Shown here: positions 1 to 5,801 of the stretch, piece by piece
Position numbering within the stretch: the stretch's first letter is position 1
Layout: each line of letters opens with the position of its first letter
Assembly (NCBI GenBank): GCA_012798365.1
Contig: JAAZNH010000339.1
Location: forward strand, 1-6,947
DNA: 6,947 bases
Origin: Methanomicrobiales archaeon
Lineage (GTDB): Archaea; Halobacteriota; Methanomicrobia; Methanomicrobiales; Methanospirillaceae
Direction: 5' to 3'
Position numbers and translations under genes: made by a program
Notes under the pieces: model-generated
What the model saw: only the letters and a program-made list of their open reading frames with translations
What the model was told of the DNA's origin: nothing
Database searches by the model: none

Positions 1-1
1 G

Positions 2-106
2 ATCCACCAGGTGAAACCCGCGGTCTGCATCGGTTTTGCTCCCTGGGCCGAGGTATATCATGATTATGGCCTGAATTGTCCCGCGTGCCGGGATATTGCC
101 CCGTAA
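2..106 (+). CDS. 3' end of an unidentified protein (partial)
   Basis: An open frame enters from the left edge and stops at TAA 104-106, giving 34 residues. It contains the stretch VCIGFAPWAEVYHDYG and ends in CPACRDIAP, with a CxxC pair close to the C terminus that could bind metal or form a disulfide. The rich mix of W, C, Y and H looks like real protein rather than noise, and the convergent arrangement with the minus-strand archaeosortase (53 bases between the stops) is reasonable. I do not recognise the family. The opposite strand is also open here, in a frame that includes a possible ATG start at 63-61, so the coding strand is not certain. Confidence 0.35.
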   Translation: MHQVKPAVCIGFAPWAEVYHDYGLNCPACRDIAP

Positions 107-159
107 TGCGGTTTTTGCACCTGTGTGCCGTGCTGGCTTTCCCCGCCTCCTCCCTGTGA

Positions 160-969
160 TCAGCCGGTTTTTCGCCAGTCGCCAAATGATCGTATTCCCT
201 GTATGTACAGGGCAGCAGTATCGCGGGCATACGTCCCCAGCCCCGGCAGGACCCGCACCAGAGCCGCAATGAGAACGAGCAGGAACAGGATGGCAAGCCC
301 TTCTGCAAAGACATTGTGGGCCCAGAAGAAGTTCGCATCGCCGGTGCCCGTGGGATCCGGCCATCCGGTAAACCACTGGTCCGATACTGCGATGAAGACC
401 GCGGCAACGCGGATGAGGTTGAGGACAAAGAGGAGGGCGGCAACCGGGAGGATGACTGCCAGCCGCCGTACCGGGGTGGCATCCGGTACCATGGCGAGGA
501 TCCCGGTGATGAGAGCAATTGCAAGGATCCCGGTACAGCCCAGGATGATCTGGTTGTAGAACGCGTGCTCGGCCATGATATCCCAGGTTACCATGAAGGG
601 CTGGTGGCCAAGAGCGGTTACGATTGCAAATACCGTGGAAATTACCGCCGTGATGAGGGTATATGAGAGGAGCGGGACAAGGGCAAACGGGACAAAGAGA
701 ACCGCTGCGATGGCAGCTGAGCAGGTGAGCCGGAGGGCGACCGGGTTCTCCTGCAGGAGTTCTTTTGTGGTCACGGCCATGAAGGGGACCGAGAGGAGGG
801 CGAGAGCCGGGTACAGGAAGTTGGCTTCAGAAACAAACGCCGGGACCTCAGAGAAGAGGTTGAGGACAATGCAGGCCCAGCCGCCGATTGCTGCGTATTT
901 CCGGTGCGGGCCCGGCACCAGCGCCAGGAGGAATGCAATGAGCGCGAACGCAATGATGAGGCCGCTCAC
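160..969 (-). CDS. artA: Archaeosortase (exosortase-like membrane transpeptidase), probably ArtA-like
   Basis: A 269-residue polytopic membrane protein with about eight hydrophobic segments. Archaeosortases are cysteine transpeptidases that cut proteins with a C-terminal sorting signal (such as PGF-CTERM) outside the membrane and pass them to a lipid anchor. The three hallmark sites are visible and each lies at a membrane edge: Cys145 in LGCTGILAIAL, Arg187 in LNLIRVAAVF, and His218 in FFWAHNVFAEGL. The order Cys-Arg-His/Arg and the 42-residue Cys-to-Arg gap fit the family. The start chosen is GTG 969-967, which overlaps the TGA of the upstream lipoprotein gene (GTGA) and has GGGAG and GGGGGG tracts just before it; this also gives a hydrophobic N terminus at once. 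A longer in-frame ATG at 1059 adds 30 polar residues and lies deep in the upstream gene. Translation is probably coupled to that gene. The catalytic triad assignment is secure; the ArtA subfamily and symbol are less so, because no cognate target is in view. Confidence 0.85.
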   Translation of the reverse strand: MSGLIIAFALIAFLLALVPGPHRKYAAIGGWACIVLNLFSEVPAFVSEANFLYPALALLSVPFMAVTTKELLQENPVALRLTCSAAIAAVLFVPFALVPLLSYTLITAVISTVFAIVTALGHQPFMVTWDIMAEHAFYNQIILGCTGILAIALITGILAMVPDATPVRRLAVILPVAALLFVLNLIRVAAVFIAVSDQWFTGWPDPTGTGDANFFWAHNVFAEGLAILFLLVLIAALVRVLPGLGTYARDTAALYIQGIRSFGDWRKTG

Positions 970-1778
970 GATACCCCCCGCTCCCACCGGCCGTCCGGGT
1001 AGAAGGCAACCCGCTCCCCGGTATCGGAAAAGAATTTCCCGCCGGGGTGCCGGCTCCACCAGTCCAGGTTCAGCCAGTACCGGGTGGTGTTGCCGCTCCG
1101 GGTCACGTGGTATCCGACTTCCGTCACCCCGTAGCGCTCCCGGATGTAGGCAGCAACCGCTTCATAGTCTTCCTGCGTGGTGCCGATATACACCTCCGGG
1201 TATGCGTGGGCGGCAGTACCATTGCCGGCCATGATGATCCGGGCGTTTCCCCCCACCGCCTCGATCAGGGATGCAACAACAATGGCAAAATCATCGCAGT
1301 CGCCCTTGAGGCCCAGCGTGATCGTGCGGCTTGCCGGGGAGAAATACTCCCGTCCCCGGGGGTCTTCCACATAGGTCCAGCCATCATAGACAGTCTCCCA
1401 GAGATCCGCAACCTGGGCTGCATTGAACGTTCCCCCGTGTGCCTTCTGGATCCGGGATACGGCAAAATCGCGGGTTATTGGATTGATTGGATCGATTGCA
1501 TCCCGGATCCGTTCCGCCGTGCGATCCTCAGCCAGTGCAACCCGGTTGCCCGTCAGAGACGCATTGGCAACAACATTCTGGAAGAAGTAGATGGACTGGT
1601 CATCCTGCTGCCCCGCTGATGCAGCGTTCGTGGTATCCGGCATGGGTTGTGCGGGTGGGGAACTAAGACACCCGGCTCCGGCGGCAGCGATGAGTACGGA
1701 TGCCAGGAGAAGGATGACCGGGGAAATACGGGATGGTCCGGTACGGGATCGGGGACGGCGGGGGGTGCGCGCTGCCAT
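966..1778 (-). CDS. Transglutaminase-like cysteine-protease-fold lipoprotein
   Basis: A 270-residue exported protein. A basic N terminus (residues 1-17) is followed by a hydrophobic stretch (20-33) and a lipobox AAGAGC with Cys37 as the likely lipidation site, then a Ser/Pro/Gln-rich tether (38-62). The body is a transglutaminase-core-like domain: Cys161 in KGDCDDFAIVVASLIEA, His191 in AAHAYPEVYIG and Asp239 in YWLNLDWW form the expected Cys-His-Asp triad. This fold covers proteases, transglutaminases and peptide-processing enzymes, so the exact reaction is not defined. It would sit on the outer face of the cytoplasmic membrane. An in-frame TGA lies directly before ATG 1778-1776, so no longer start is possible. 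A GGGAGGG tract lies 14 bases upstream, rather far for a ribosome binding site. The 3' end overlaps the archaeosortase start by four bases, so the two are almost surely one operon and may share a pathway (inference). Confidence 0.85.
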   Translation of the reverse strand: MAARTPRRPRSRTGPSRISPVILLLASVLIAAAGAGCLSSPPAQPMPDTTNAASAGQQDDQSIYFFQNVVANASLTGNRVALAEDRTAERIRDAIDPINPITRDFAVSRIQKAHGGTFNAAQVADLWETVYDGWTYVEDPRGREYFSPASRTITLGLKGDCDDFAIVVASLIEAVGGNARIIMAGNGTAAHAYPEVYIGTTQEDYEAVAAYIRERYGVTEVGYHVTRSGNTTRYWLNLDWWSRHPGGKFFSDTGERVAFYPDGRWERGVS

Positions 1779-1792
1779 TCAGTACTAGTATG

Positions 1793-1841
1793 CCCTCCCG
1801 GGCAGATTACGGTTTTTACCGGGCAGTCCCCGGGATCTGCC
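1793..1841. repeat. Inverted and direct short repeats upstream of the lipoprotein operon
   Basis: In the 119-base gap between the beta-propeller gene and the lipoprotein gene, GGCAGAT (1801-1807) is matched by ATCTGCC (1835-1841). Between them lies a small CGGT-TTTT-ACCG hairpin (1810-1821), and CCGGGCAG occurs at 1798-1805 and again at 1819-1826. This could be an operator or a processing structure for the operon that follows on the minus strand. GC-rich archaeal DNA makes such short matches by chance fairly often, so support is weak. Nothing else recognisable occupies this gap. Confidence 0.25.
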
Positions 1842-1891
1842 GCTATTCCTGTCCTGCCCCGGCCGTCCATGTACCCGCATAGTGGCCCGGG

Positions 1892-1897
1892 AAAAAA
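1892..1897 (-). terminator. T-run terminator candidate after the beta-propeller gene
   Basis: On the minus strand the TAA of the beta-propeller gene is followed at once by six T residues and then CCCGGG. Archaeal RNA polymerase can terminate at short T-runs without a strong hairpin. The run is at the minimal useful length, so read-through into the lipoprotein-archaeosortase operon remains possible. Confidence 0.35.
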
Positions 1898-4153
1898 TTA
1901 CCGGAGATTGACCGCCTTCACGCGGAGCATGTCGCGGGCCATATCGGACATGACAATCTTGTCATCGGACATGGTGTACAGCGTCTGGTCGATATACAGC
2001 GAACGCCGCACCGGTGCACCGTTCTGCCCGTCATAATGCGTCACGGTCCCCTTGAGGACAAAGCCGGACTTCGGTGTCACGCTGAAGACGTAAGCCCCGC
2101 CCCATGAGGATGGTATGGTGCAGGCATACCCGTAATTGCAGGAGGGCACTTCACCCTGGATATGCAGGGGCAGGACCATGAGGTCTCTCTCGTGGTCAAA
2201 CAGGAAGGCTTTCGGGTCCTCCAGCACCGCCGATGTGCTGAAGCCCGACCCGAAGGTCTCACTGTCCATGAGCCCGGGATTATGCACATTGGTGACATCG
2301 AAGAGGGCAATCTTCACCGGTCCTCTGTCCGTTTCCTTGCCAATACCGATGATGTGATTCTCATCATAGGGGTGCAGGTAGTTTGAGTAGCCGGGGAGCT
2401 GCAGTTCGCCAAGGATCTTCGGCTGGCGCGGGTTTTCGAGGCTGATCACCCAGAACGGATCGGTCTGCCGGAAGGTGACCAGATAGAGCCGCTCGCCCAT
2501 GAACCGGGCGGAATAGATCCGCTCGTCCGGGGCGATATCCGGCAGGGTGCCGGTAATGTCCAGGTCCTTGTCAAGGACCGTTACCTTGCTGTAGGTAGTT
2601 GACCTTCCGCGCAGTGCACCGGTATCAACGGTTGTTGCAACCCGGAGGTATCCGTTGTGCTCGTCCAGCGAGTACCGGTCAAGGAGCGTCCCGTCCACCC
2701 GGCCCCCGGCGTCCCAGGTTATCATGCCATCCCGGATGGCAAAGGCATGGATGGTGGTGCTCCGGGTCCAGCCCCAGGACTGGTCCGGCACGGCGACATA
2801 GGCATGGGTTGGCGAGACATAAACCGTCCCGGCCTTACCGATAATAAACGATTTTGCGGTCACGGGTCGTGTACCCGTGAGATCCAGTGAACCGATGGTG
2901 GAGAAGCCATAGGTCTGGTCCGTGGTGTTGAACCCGTATACCGGCGGGGTACTGATGCCGCCATGGTCATCCCGGATGACCGGCAGCTCGAGGTCATCCA
3001 GGTCATAGGGAATGCTAGTGCCCGTGATGAAATAGAGGTCTTTTCCGATCATCCGTGATGTTGTGTAGGCGCCGTCAACGGAGAGTTCCCGGACCTGGTA
3101 GGGTTTGGCCGGGTCAGCAACCGAGAAGACATAGATGAGGATCTGGTCCGTGTTGCTGTTGCCGGAGTAGCAATAGCCCGGCCTGCACTCTGTTACCGGC
3201 CTTGCTCGGGCGTCACTGGCGATGAGGATGAGCTGGTTGCCGTTGACATAGAGCTCCCGGGGGCTGCCGGCAAACCGGAGGGTGGAGACGATCTCTGCTG
3301 TGGTGGCCGGGTATGCCCTGAGTATATGGAGGCAGTTGCCGGTTACGACATAGATGCTGGTGCCGTCAGTCTTGATGATGTCCCCCTCGTCAACCATCTC
3401 CTCCTGCACATTGGTCTTTGAATACTCCCGTTCAGCACCAGATGGCTTGTCCGGTGATGCGGTGACAGGAGCTGCTGTCCGTGAAGCTGCTGTCGGGGCT
3501 GCGGTCACTGCCATGGTGGGAATTGGGACACGGGTCGCGGATGATTGTGTCTTTACCGTGCCGGTCGCTCCTGAGAATTCCCCGGACTGGCTCTTCTGCG
3601 TGGGCTTGAAGCTGGAGGAATAGACCTGGATGAGGATCTCCTCGCCCTCCGGAAGGTTGGTGGTGCCAATGATCGAGAACCTGTCACCAACTATCCTGTC
3701 GCCGGGCGGTACGAGCGAGATGTAATACTCACCCTGGCCGGAGGTGACCGGGGTCCGCGTCGGCATGGGCAGGGGCATAGTCGTCGGCACGACAATACCG
3801 GTGGGTTTACTGATAACATTGAAGAGTTCGGTTGCCGTAACATCTTCCCTTACAGCACTGGCAGTCACGATGTATTCATCCGCCACGAATGTCGAGGTAT
3901 CGATATCAAAGGTAAACGTCCGGGCATTGGCCGGGACCGTCACCATCGGCTGGTCTTCGATTGTGGTGCCCGTAGTTGTGCCGGCAGCAGTATGGGACCG
4001 GATGAATGCCCTGACATCCTCTTTTGTCGCAAGGCTGTTCACCGCGTTCACGGTGCCGGTGATGACCGGGATAGTCTCTTTCACTGTTGGTTCCGGGGTT
4101 GGCGGAACAACGGGCAGGGTATTGTGGGGCACTGCCAGGGGTATGAGAACCAT
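1898..4153 (-). CDS. Secreted beta-propeller domain protein (PF09826 type)
   Basis: At least 751 residues (numbering from ATG 4153). Residues about 246-751 match the secreted beta-propeller family: its signature is the KTNVQEEMVDEGDIIKTDG stretch at 246-264, followed by repeated blade-like strands such as SIYVVTG, LYVNGNQLILIAS, DLYFITGT, GYLRVATTVD, RLYLVTFRQTDPFWVISL and HPYDENHIIGIG. Cys323/Cys328 and Cys672/Cys678 could form disulfides, fitting an extracytoplasmic protein. Residues 204-244 are a Ser/Thr/Ala/Pro linker, a likely glycosylated spacer. Residues 78-116 and 141-203 resemble halves of the methanogen surface module with FDIDTSTFVADEYIVT and EILIQVYSSSFKPTQ. The biochemical role of the propeller family is not established. 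ATG 4153 has no ribosome binding site and cuts a hydrophobic segment; the open frame continues upstream through TKSDGILIVLGCIIGILAT, and a perfect GGTGATC site at 4227-4221 precedes CTG 4213, so the real start is probably CTG 4213 (771 residues, N-terminal membrane anchor). There is no C-terminal sorting signal; the protein ends KAVNLR. Confidence 0.88.
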   Translation of the reverse strand: MVLIPLAVPHNTLPVVPPTPEPTVKETIPVITGTVNAVNSLATKEDVRAFIRSHTAAGTTTGTTIEDQPMVTVPANARTFTFDIDTSTFVADEYIVTASAVREDVTATELFNVISKPTGIVVPTTMPLPMPTRTPVTSGQGEYYISLVPPGDRIVGDRFSIIGTTNLPEGEEILIQVYSSSFKPTQKSQSGEFSGATGTVKTQSSATRVPIPTMAVTAAPTAASRTAAPVTASPDKPSGAEREYSKTNVQEEMVDEGDIIKTDGTSIYVVTGNCLHILRAYPATTAEIVSTLRFAGSPRELYVNGNQLILIASDARARPVTECRPGYCYSGNSNTDQILIYVFSVADPAKPYQVRELSVDGAYTTSRMIGKDLYFITGTSIPYDLDDLELPVIRDDHGGISTPPVYGFNTTDQTYGFSTIGSLDLTGTRPVTAKSFIIGKAGTVYVSPTHAYVAVPDQSWGWTRSTTIHAFAIRDGMITWDAGGRVDGTLLDRYSLDEHNGYLRVATTVDTGALRGRSTTYSKVTVLDKDLDITGTLPDIAPDERIYSARFMGERLYLVTFRQTDPFWVISLENPRQPKILGELQLPGYSNYLHPYDENHIIGIGKETDRGPVKIALFDVTNVHNPGLMDSETFGSGFSTSAVLEDPKAFLFDHERDLMVLPLHIQGEVPSCNYGYACTIPSSWGGAYVFSVTPKSGFVLKGTVTHYDGQNGAPVRRSLYIDQTLYTMSDDKIVMSDMARDMLRVKAVNLR

Positions 4154-4220
4154 GGTTGCAAGAATTCCGATAATGCACCCGAGAACGATCAGGATGCCGT
4201 CACTTTTTGTCAGCAGAAAG

Positions 4221-4227
4221 GATCACC
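4221..4227 (-). promoter_or_regulatory. Strong ribosome binding site pointing to a CTG start of the beta-propeller gene
   Basis: GGTGATC on the minus strand is fully complementary to the archaeal 16S rRNA 3' end (GATCACCTCC). It lies 7 bases before CTG 4213-4211 and 4 bases before CTG 4216-4214, both in frame with the beta-propeller gene. It overlaps an in-frame TGA (4225-4223) that closes the frame upstream. No ATG, GTG or TTG is available in frame between that stop and ATG 4153, so this site has no canonical start codon to serve. Confidence 0.5.
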
Positions 4228-4266
4228 AGTCTATCAGGTTTTTTAATTGTACCATTTATTGTTTTT

Positions 4267-4278
4267 GATTTTATTTTT
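4267..4278 (-). promoter_or_regulatory. Possible TATA box for the beta-propeller gene
   Basis: On the minus strand AAAAATAAAATC lies about 50 bases upstream of the GGTGATC site. Transcription starting about 25 bases downstream would give a leader of about 35 bases that still includes the site. The whole 4230-4310 stretch is AT-rich against a GC-rich background, so several other A/T hexamers, for example near 4240-4247, could serve instead. Confidence 0.3.
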
Positions 4279-4334
4279 GCTTTTTGAAATGTTCGTTTTT
4301 TATCCATTTTCCCTGTGACGTAACCGCGGTCAGG

Positions 4335-4361
4335 TTTCCCGGACCGCAAGGTCCGGAAAAA
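4335..4361. repeat. Perfect hairpin with GCAA (GNRA) loop in the divergent intergenic region
   Basis: CCGGACC (4339-4345), loop GCAA (4346-4349), GGTCCGG (4350-4356): a perfect 7-bp stem. Beyond one C/A mismatch it continues as TTT paired with AAA. A second palindrome, ACCGCGGT (4323-4330), lies just to its left inside a TGAC...GTCA frame. The element sits upstream of the TATA boxes of both flanking divergent genes, so at the DNA level it may be an operator. As RNA the GCAA loop would be a stable GNRA tetraloop, but no promoter that transcribes it is evident. The rest of the gap between 4214 and 4429 is AT-rich promoter DNA with no gene. Confidence 0.5.
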
Positions 4362-4380
4362 TTTCACTCATAACAATACA

Positions 4381-4390
4381 TATATATTAA
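4381..4390 (+). promoter_or_regulatory. TATA box of the small membrane protein gene
   Basis: TATATATTAA is close to the ideal archaeal TATA box. The expected transcription start about 25 bases downstream falls near 4408-4414, leaving a leader of about 20 bases before ATG 4430. No clear ribosome binding site is seen in that leader (AAAAAAGAATAATT). The placement also rules out the in-frame ATG at 4391, which touches the TATA box. Confidence 0.65.
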
Positions 4391-4429
4391 ATGCATTTTA
4401 CACTTTGGTATACTCAAAAAAGAATAATT

Positions 4430-4783
4430 ATGAACCTCACCGTGTCTCCTGCTGTCCAGTGCATCCTTGCCGGAACTATCGTCTTCCTGGCTGTTTTCGG
4501 GCTGTCACTGGTGAATGCCGCGCTGCCGCCAGCGCTTCTTTTTGCCGGCTTTATTGTTATTGTCCTCTGGTATTATTTCCAGAACCGGGGGCCGGAGACC
4601 GAACGTGACCGGGCGGAAGGTGAAGCGGTGCTGGGAGCCGGCCTCATCACGTTCGTTGCGGTCATGAACATGGAATGGATCGTCTGGGCAATCGGTCTTG
4701 CCTTCCTCTTTATGATCCATGGTTCCCTTGAACGGATAGAGCGCCGGCTTGACCATCTGGAACGGAAGATTCCCCCGCCCTGA
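4430..4783 (+). CDS. Small multi-pass membrane protein of unknown function
   Basis: A 117-residue protein. Hydrophobic segments lie at about 9-29, 32-50, and 67-97 (the last long enough for two passes, with the break near NMEW at 80-83). A charged loop with many Glu/Arg residues (52-65) separates the first pair from the rest. The C-terminal tail (99-113, LERIERRLDHLERKI) is a short amphipathic, coiled-coil-like helix on one membrane face, which suggests self-association or a partner. I recognise no family and no catalytic residues. The start is set by the TATA box at 4381-4390; an in-frame ATG at 4391 would add 13 residues but lies upstream of the expected transcript start. The gene stands alone, divergent from the beta-propeller gene and convergent with the flavoprotein gene. 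The codon pattern and protein features make it a credible real gene; its role is unknown. Confidence 0.75.
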   Translation: MNLTVSPAVQCILAGTIVFLAVFGLSLVNAALPPALLFAGFIVIVLWYYFQNRGPETERDRAEGEAVLGAGLITFVAVMNMEWIVWAIGLAFLFMIHGSLERIERRLDHLERKIPPP

Positions 4784-4796
4784 GGATCTTATCCTC
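4782..4796. terminator. Hairpin spanning two convergent stop codons
   Basis: GAGGAT (4782-4787), loop CTT, ATCCTC (4791-4796): a perfect 6-bp inverted repeat. It contains the last bases of the TGA of the plus-strand membrane protein gene and part of the TAA of the minus-strand flavoprotein gene. Because it is symmetric it would form in both transcripts. There is no T-run on either side, so a role in termination or 3'-end protection is possible but unproven. Confidence 0.35.
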
Positions 4797-5664
4797 GCAG
4801 GTGCCGTTTTACCTGGGCTTTTACCGCCTCTTCTTCGCCTTTGATGGTGCGGATGTCCCTGATGCTGTCCGCGCTGTCAATGAGCACTTCCCCGGCCGGC
4901 ACTGCACCAATCGTGTGAAAGAACGCAGCCAGCACTTTTGTCACACAGGTAAAATTCTCCCGTCCCCTGCGTCCCGCCACGGAATACATGAGCGCTTTTA
5001 GGCCCGGCCGTCCTTCGCCCCCGAGGGCCCGTTCGGCGTGGTATGCCTGCATCCGGTCGATGACCAGCTTGAGTCCCGCCGGGACCGTGTTGGAATAGAC
5101 CGGTGAGCAGGCAATAATAAGCCGGGCCCCCCGGACCGCAGCAATGATCTCATCCATGTCATCCCGGTAAACGCAGGTCCCCATGTTGTAGCACTGGTAG
5201 CACCCGATGCACGGGTGGATGTCGAGATCGTGCGGGTAGATGACCCGGGAAGTCCGGCCGGCCTCCCTGGCAGCCTCCAGCGCCCACTCGCTGAGGATTG
5301 CGCAGTTGCCGTCCGGCCGGGGACTGCCCTGCAGGATGAGAAGGTCCACCTCCTCCGGCATGGCTGGGTGCGGGCGGGATGCATACTCCCGGAAGATCGC
5401 CGCGGGATCCGTTATGAGCCCCACCTCCCAGACCGCAAATACCTGTCGTGCGGCAGATTCTGCCGATCCCGGCAGCAGCGGGGAATACTCGTAGGTGTTG
5501 GTGATGAACCGGGCCGGTTCCTGGCCCTGTGCTGCAGCTTCCACGACGTAACGCTGCATCCCGGGATAGCATGCAGAGAAGTCCTCGCGGTGGAGTGTGA
5601 GTTCGTACACTATGCCGGTGCCGGAAATGGTTTTGGTGATGAGGAGTTCCCGGTCCTGTTCCAT
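4789..5664 (-). CDS. Iron-sulfur flavoprotein-like NAD(P)H-dependent FMN reductase with extra N-terminal domain
   Basis: A 291-residue cytosolic protein. Residues about 104-285 form a flavodoxin-like FMN reductase domain: LLILQGSPRPDGN (108-120) is the phosphate-binding loop for FMN, and SPVYSNTVPAGLKLVIDR (187-204) is the second flavin-contact segment. Between them CIGCYQC followed by NMGTC supplies Cys152, Cys155, Cys158 and Cys164 (CX2CX2CX5C), the compact motif that holds a 4Fe-4S cluster in methanogen iron-sulfur flavoproteins (Isf). Such proteins pass electrons between ferredoxin-like donors and acceptors such as oxygen or peroxide. Residues 1-100 are an additional region not found in the usual ~190-residue family members; it looks like a small alpha/beta domain (ELTLHREDF, RFITNTYEYSPLLPG, FAVWEVGLI) that I cannot name. 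ATG 5664 lacks a clear ribosome binding site, but the N-terminal region is coding-like, so I keep this start. Divergent from the phosphoesterase gene; no operon partner. Confidence 0.85.
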   Translation of the reverse strand: MEQDRELLITKTISGTGIVYELTLHREDFSACYPGMQRYVVEAAAQGQEPARFITNTYEYSPLLPGSAESAARQVFAVWEVGLITDPAAIFREYASRPHPAMPEEVDLLILQGSPRPDGNCAILSEWALEAAREAGRTSRVIYPHDLDIHPCIGCYQCYNMGTCVYRDDMDEIIAAVRGARLIIACSPVYSNTVPAGLKLVIDRMQAYHAERALGGEGRPGLKALMYSVAGRRGRENFTCVTKVLAAFFHTIGAVPAGEVLIDSADSIRDIRTIKGEEEAVKAQVKRHLRG

Positions 5665-5786
5665 GGCGGGAGTATCATACGGGCCGGGTAATGAAGATGC
5701 GGGTGGACCGGTCGGGAAATGCCGCGATGCAAAAATCTGGGGCCGGCTTCCTGGTCCGGTACAGTGGGGAAATGATTATCCTGTCC

Positions 5787-5792
5787 GGTGAT
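5787..5792 (+). promoter_or_regulatory. Ribosome binding site supporting the GTG start of the phosphoesterase
   Basis: GGTGAT matches the archaeal anti-Shine-Dalgarno sequence and lies 9 bases before GTG 5802, the first of three consecutive in-frame GTG codons. The upstream in-frame ATG at 5772 has GGGGA only one base before it, too close to work. Confidence 0.4.
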
Positions 5793-5801
5793 GATGGAAG
5801 C

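Noticed and set aside
147..156. GGGAGGAGG on the minus strand just after the archaeosortase stop, as a ribosome binding site for a next gene
   Set aside because: No ATG, GTG or TTG follows within usable distance; the first GTG (120-118) opens a frame that stops after 18 codons. A later ATG at 63-61 cannot be ruled out but is too far to use this site.
970..1059. Longer archaeosortase start at ATG 1059
   Set aside because: It adds 30 polar residues unlike the family and lies inside the conserved C terminus of the upstream lipoprotein; the GTG at 969 has a ribosome binding site and GTGA coupling.
575..1619. Long plus-strand open frames opposite the archaeosortase and lipoprotein genes
   Set aside because: They overlap strongly supported genes, are Arg/Gly/Pro-rich and show no domain; typical of GC-rich antisense frames.
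3744..4268. 174-residue plus-strand open frame antisense to the beta-propeller gene
   Set aside because: It is Val/Thr-rich because it mirrors Thr/Val codons of the real gene, shows no motif, and has no promoter; an antisense shadow.
4391..4429. ATG 4391 as start of the small membrane protein
   Set aside because: It directly follows the TATA box, so it would lie upstream of the expected transcription start.
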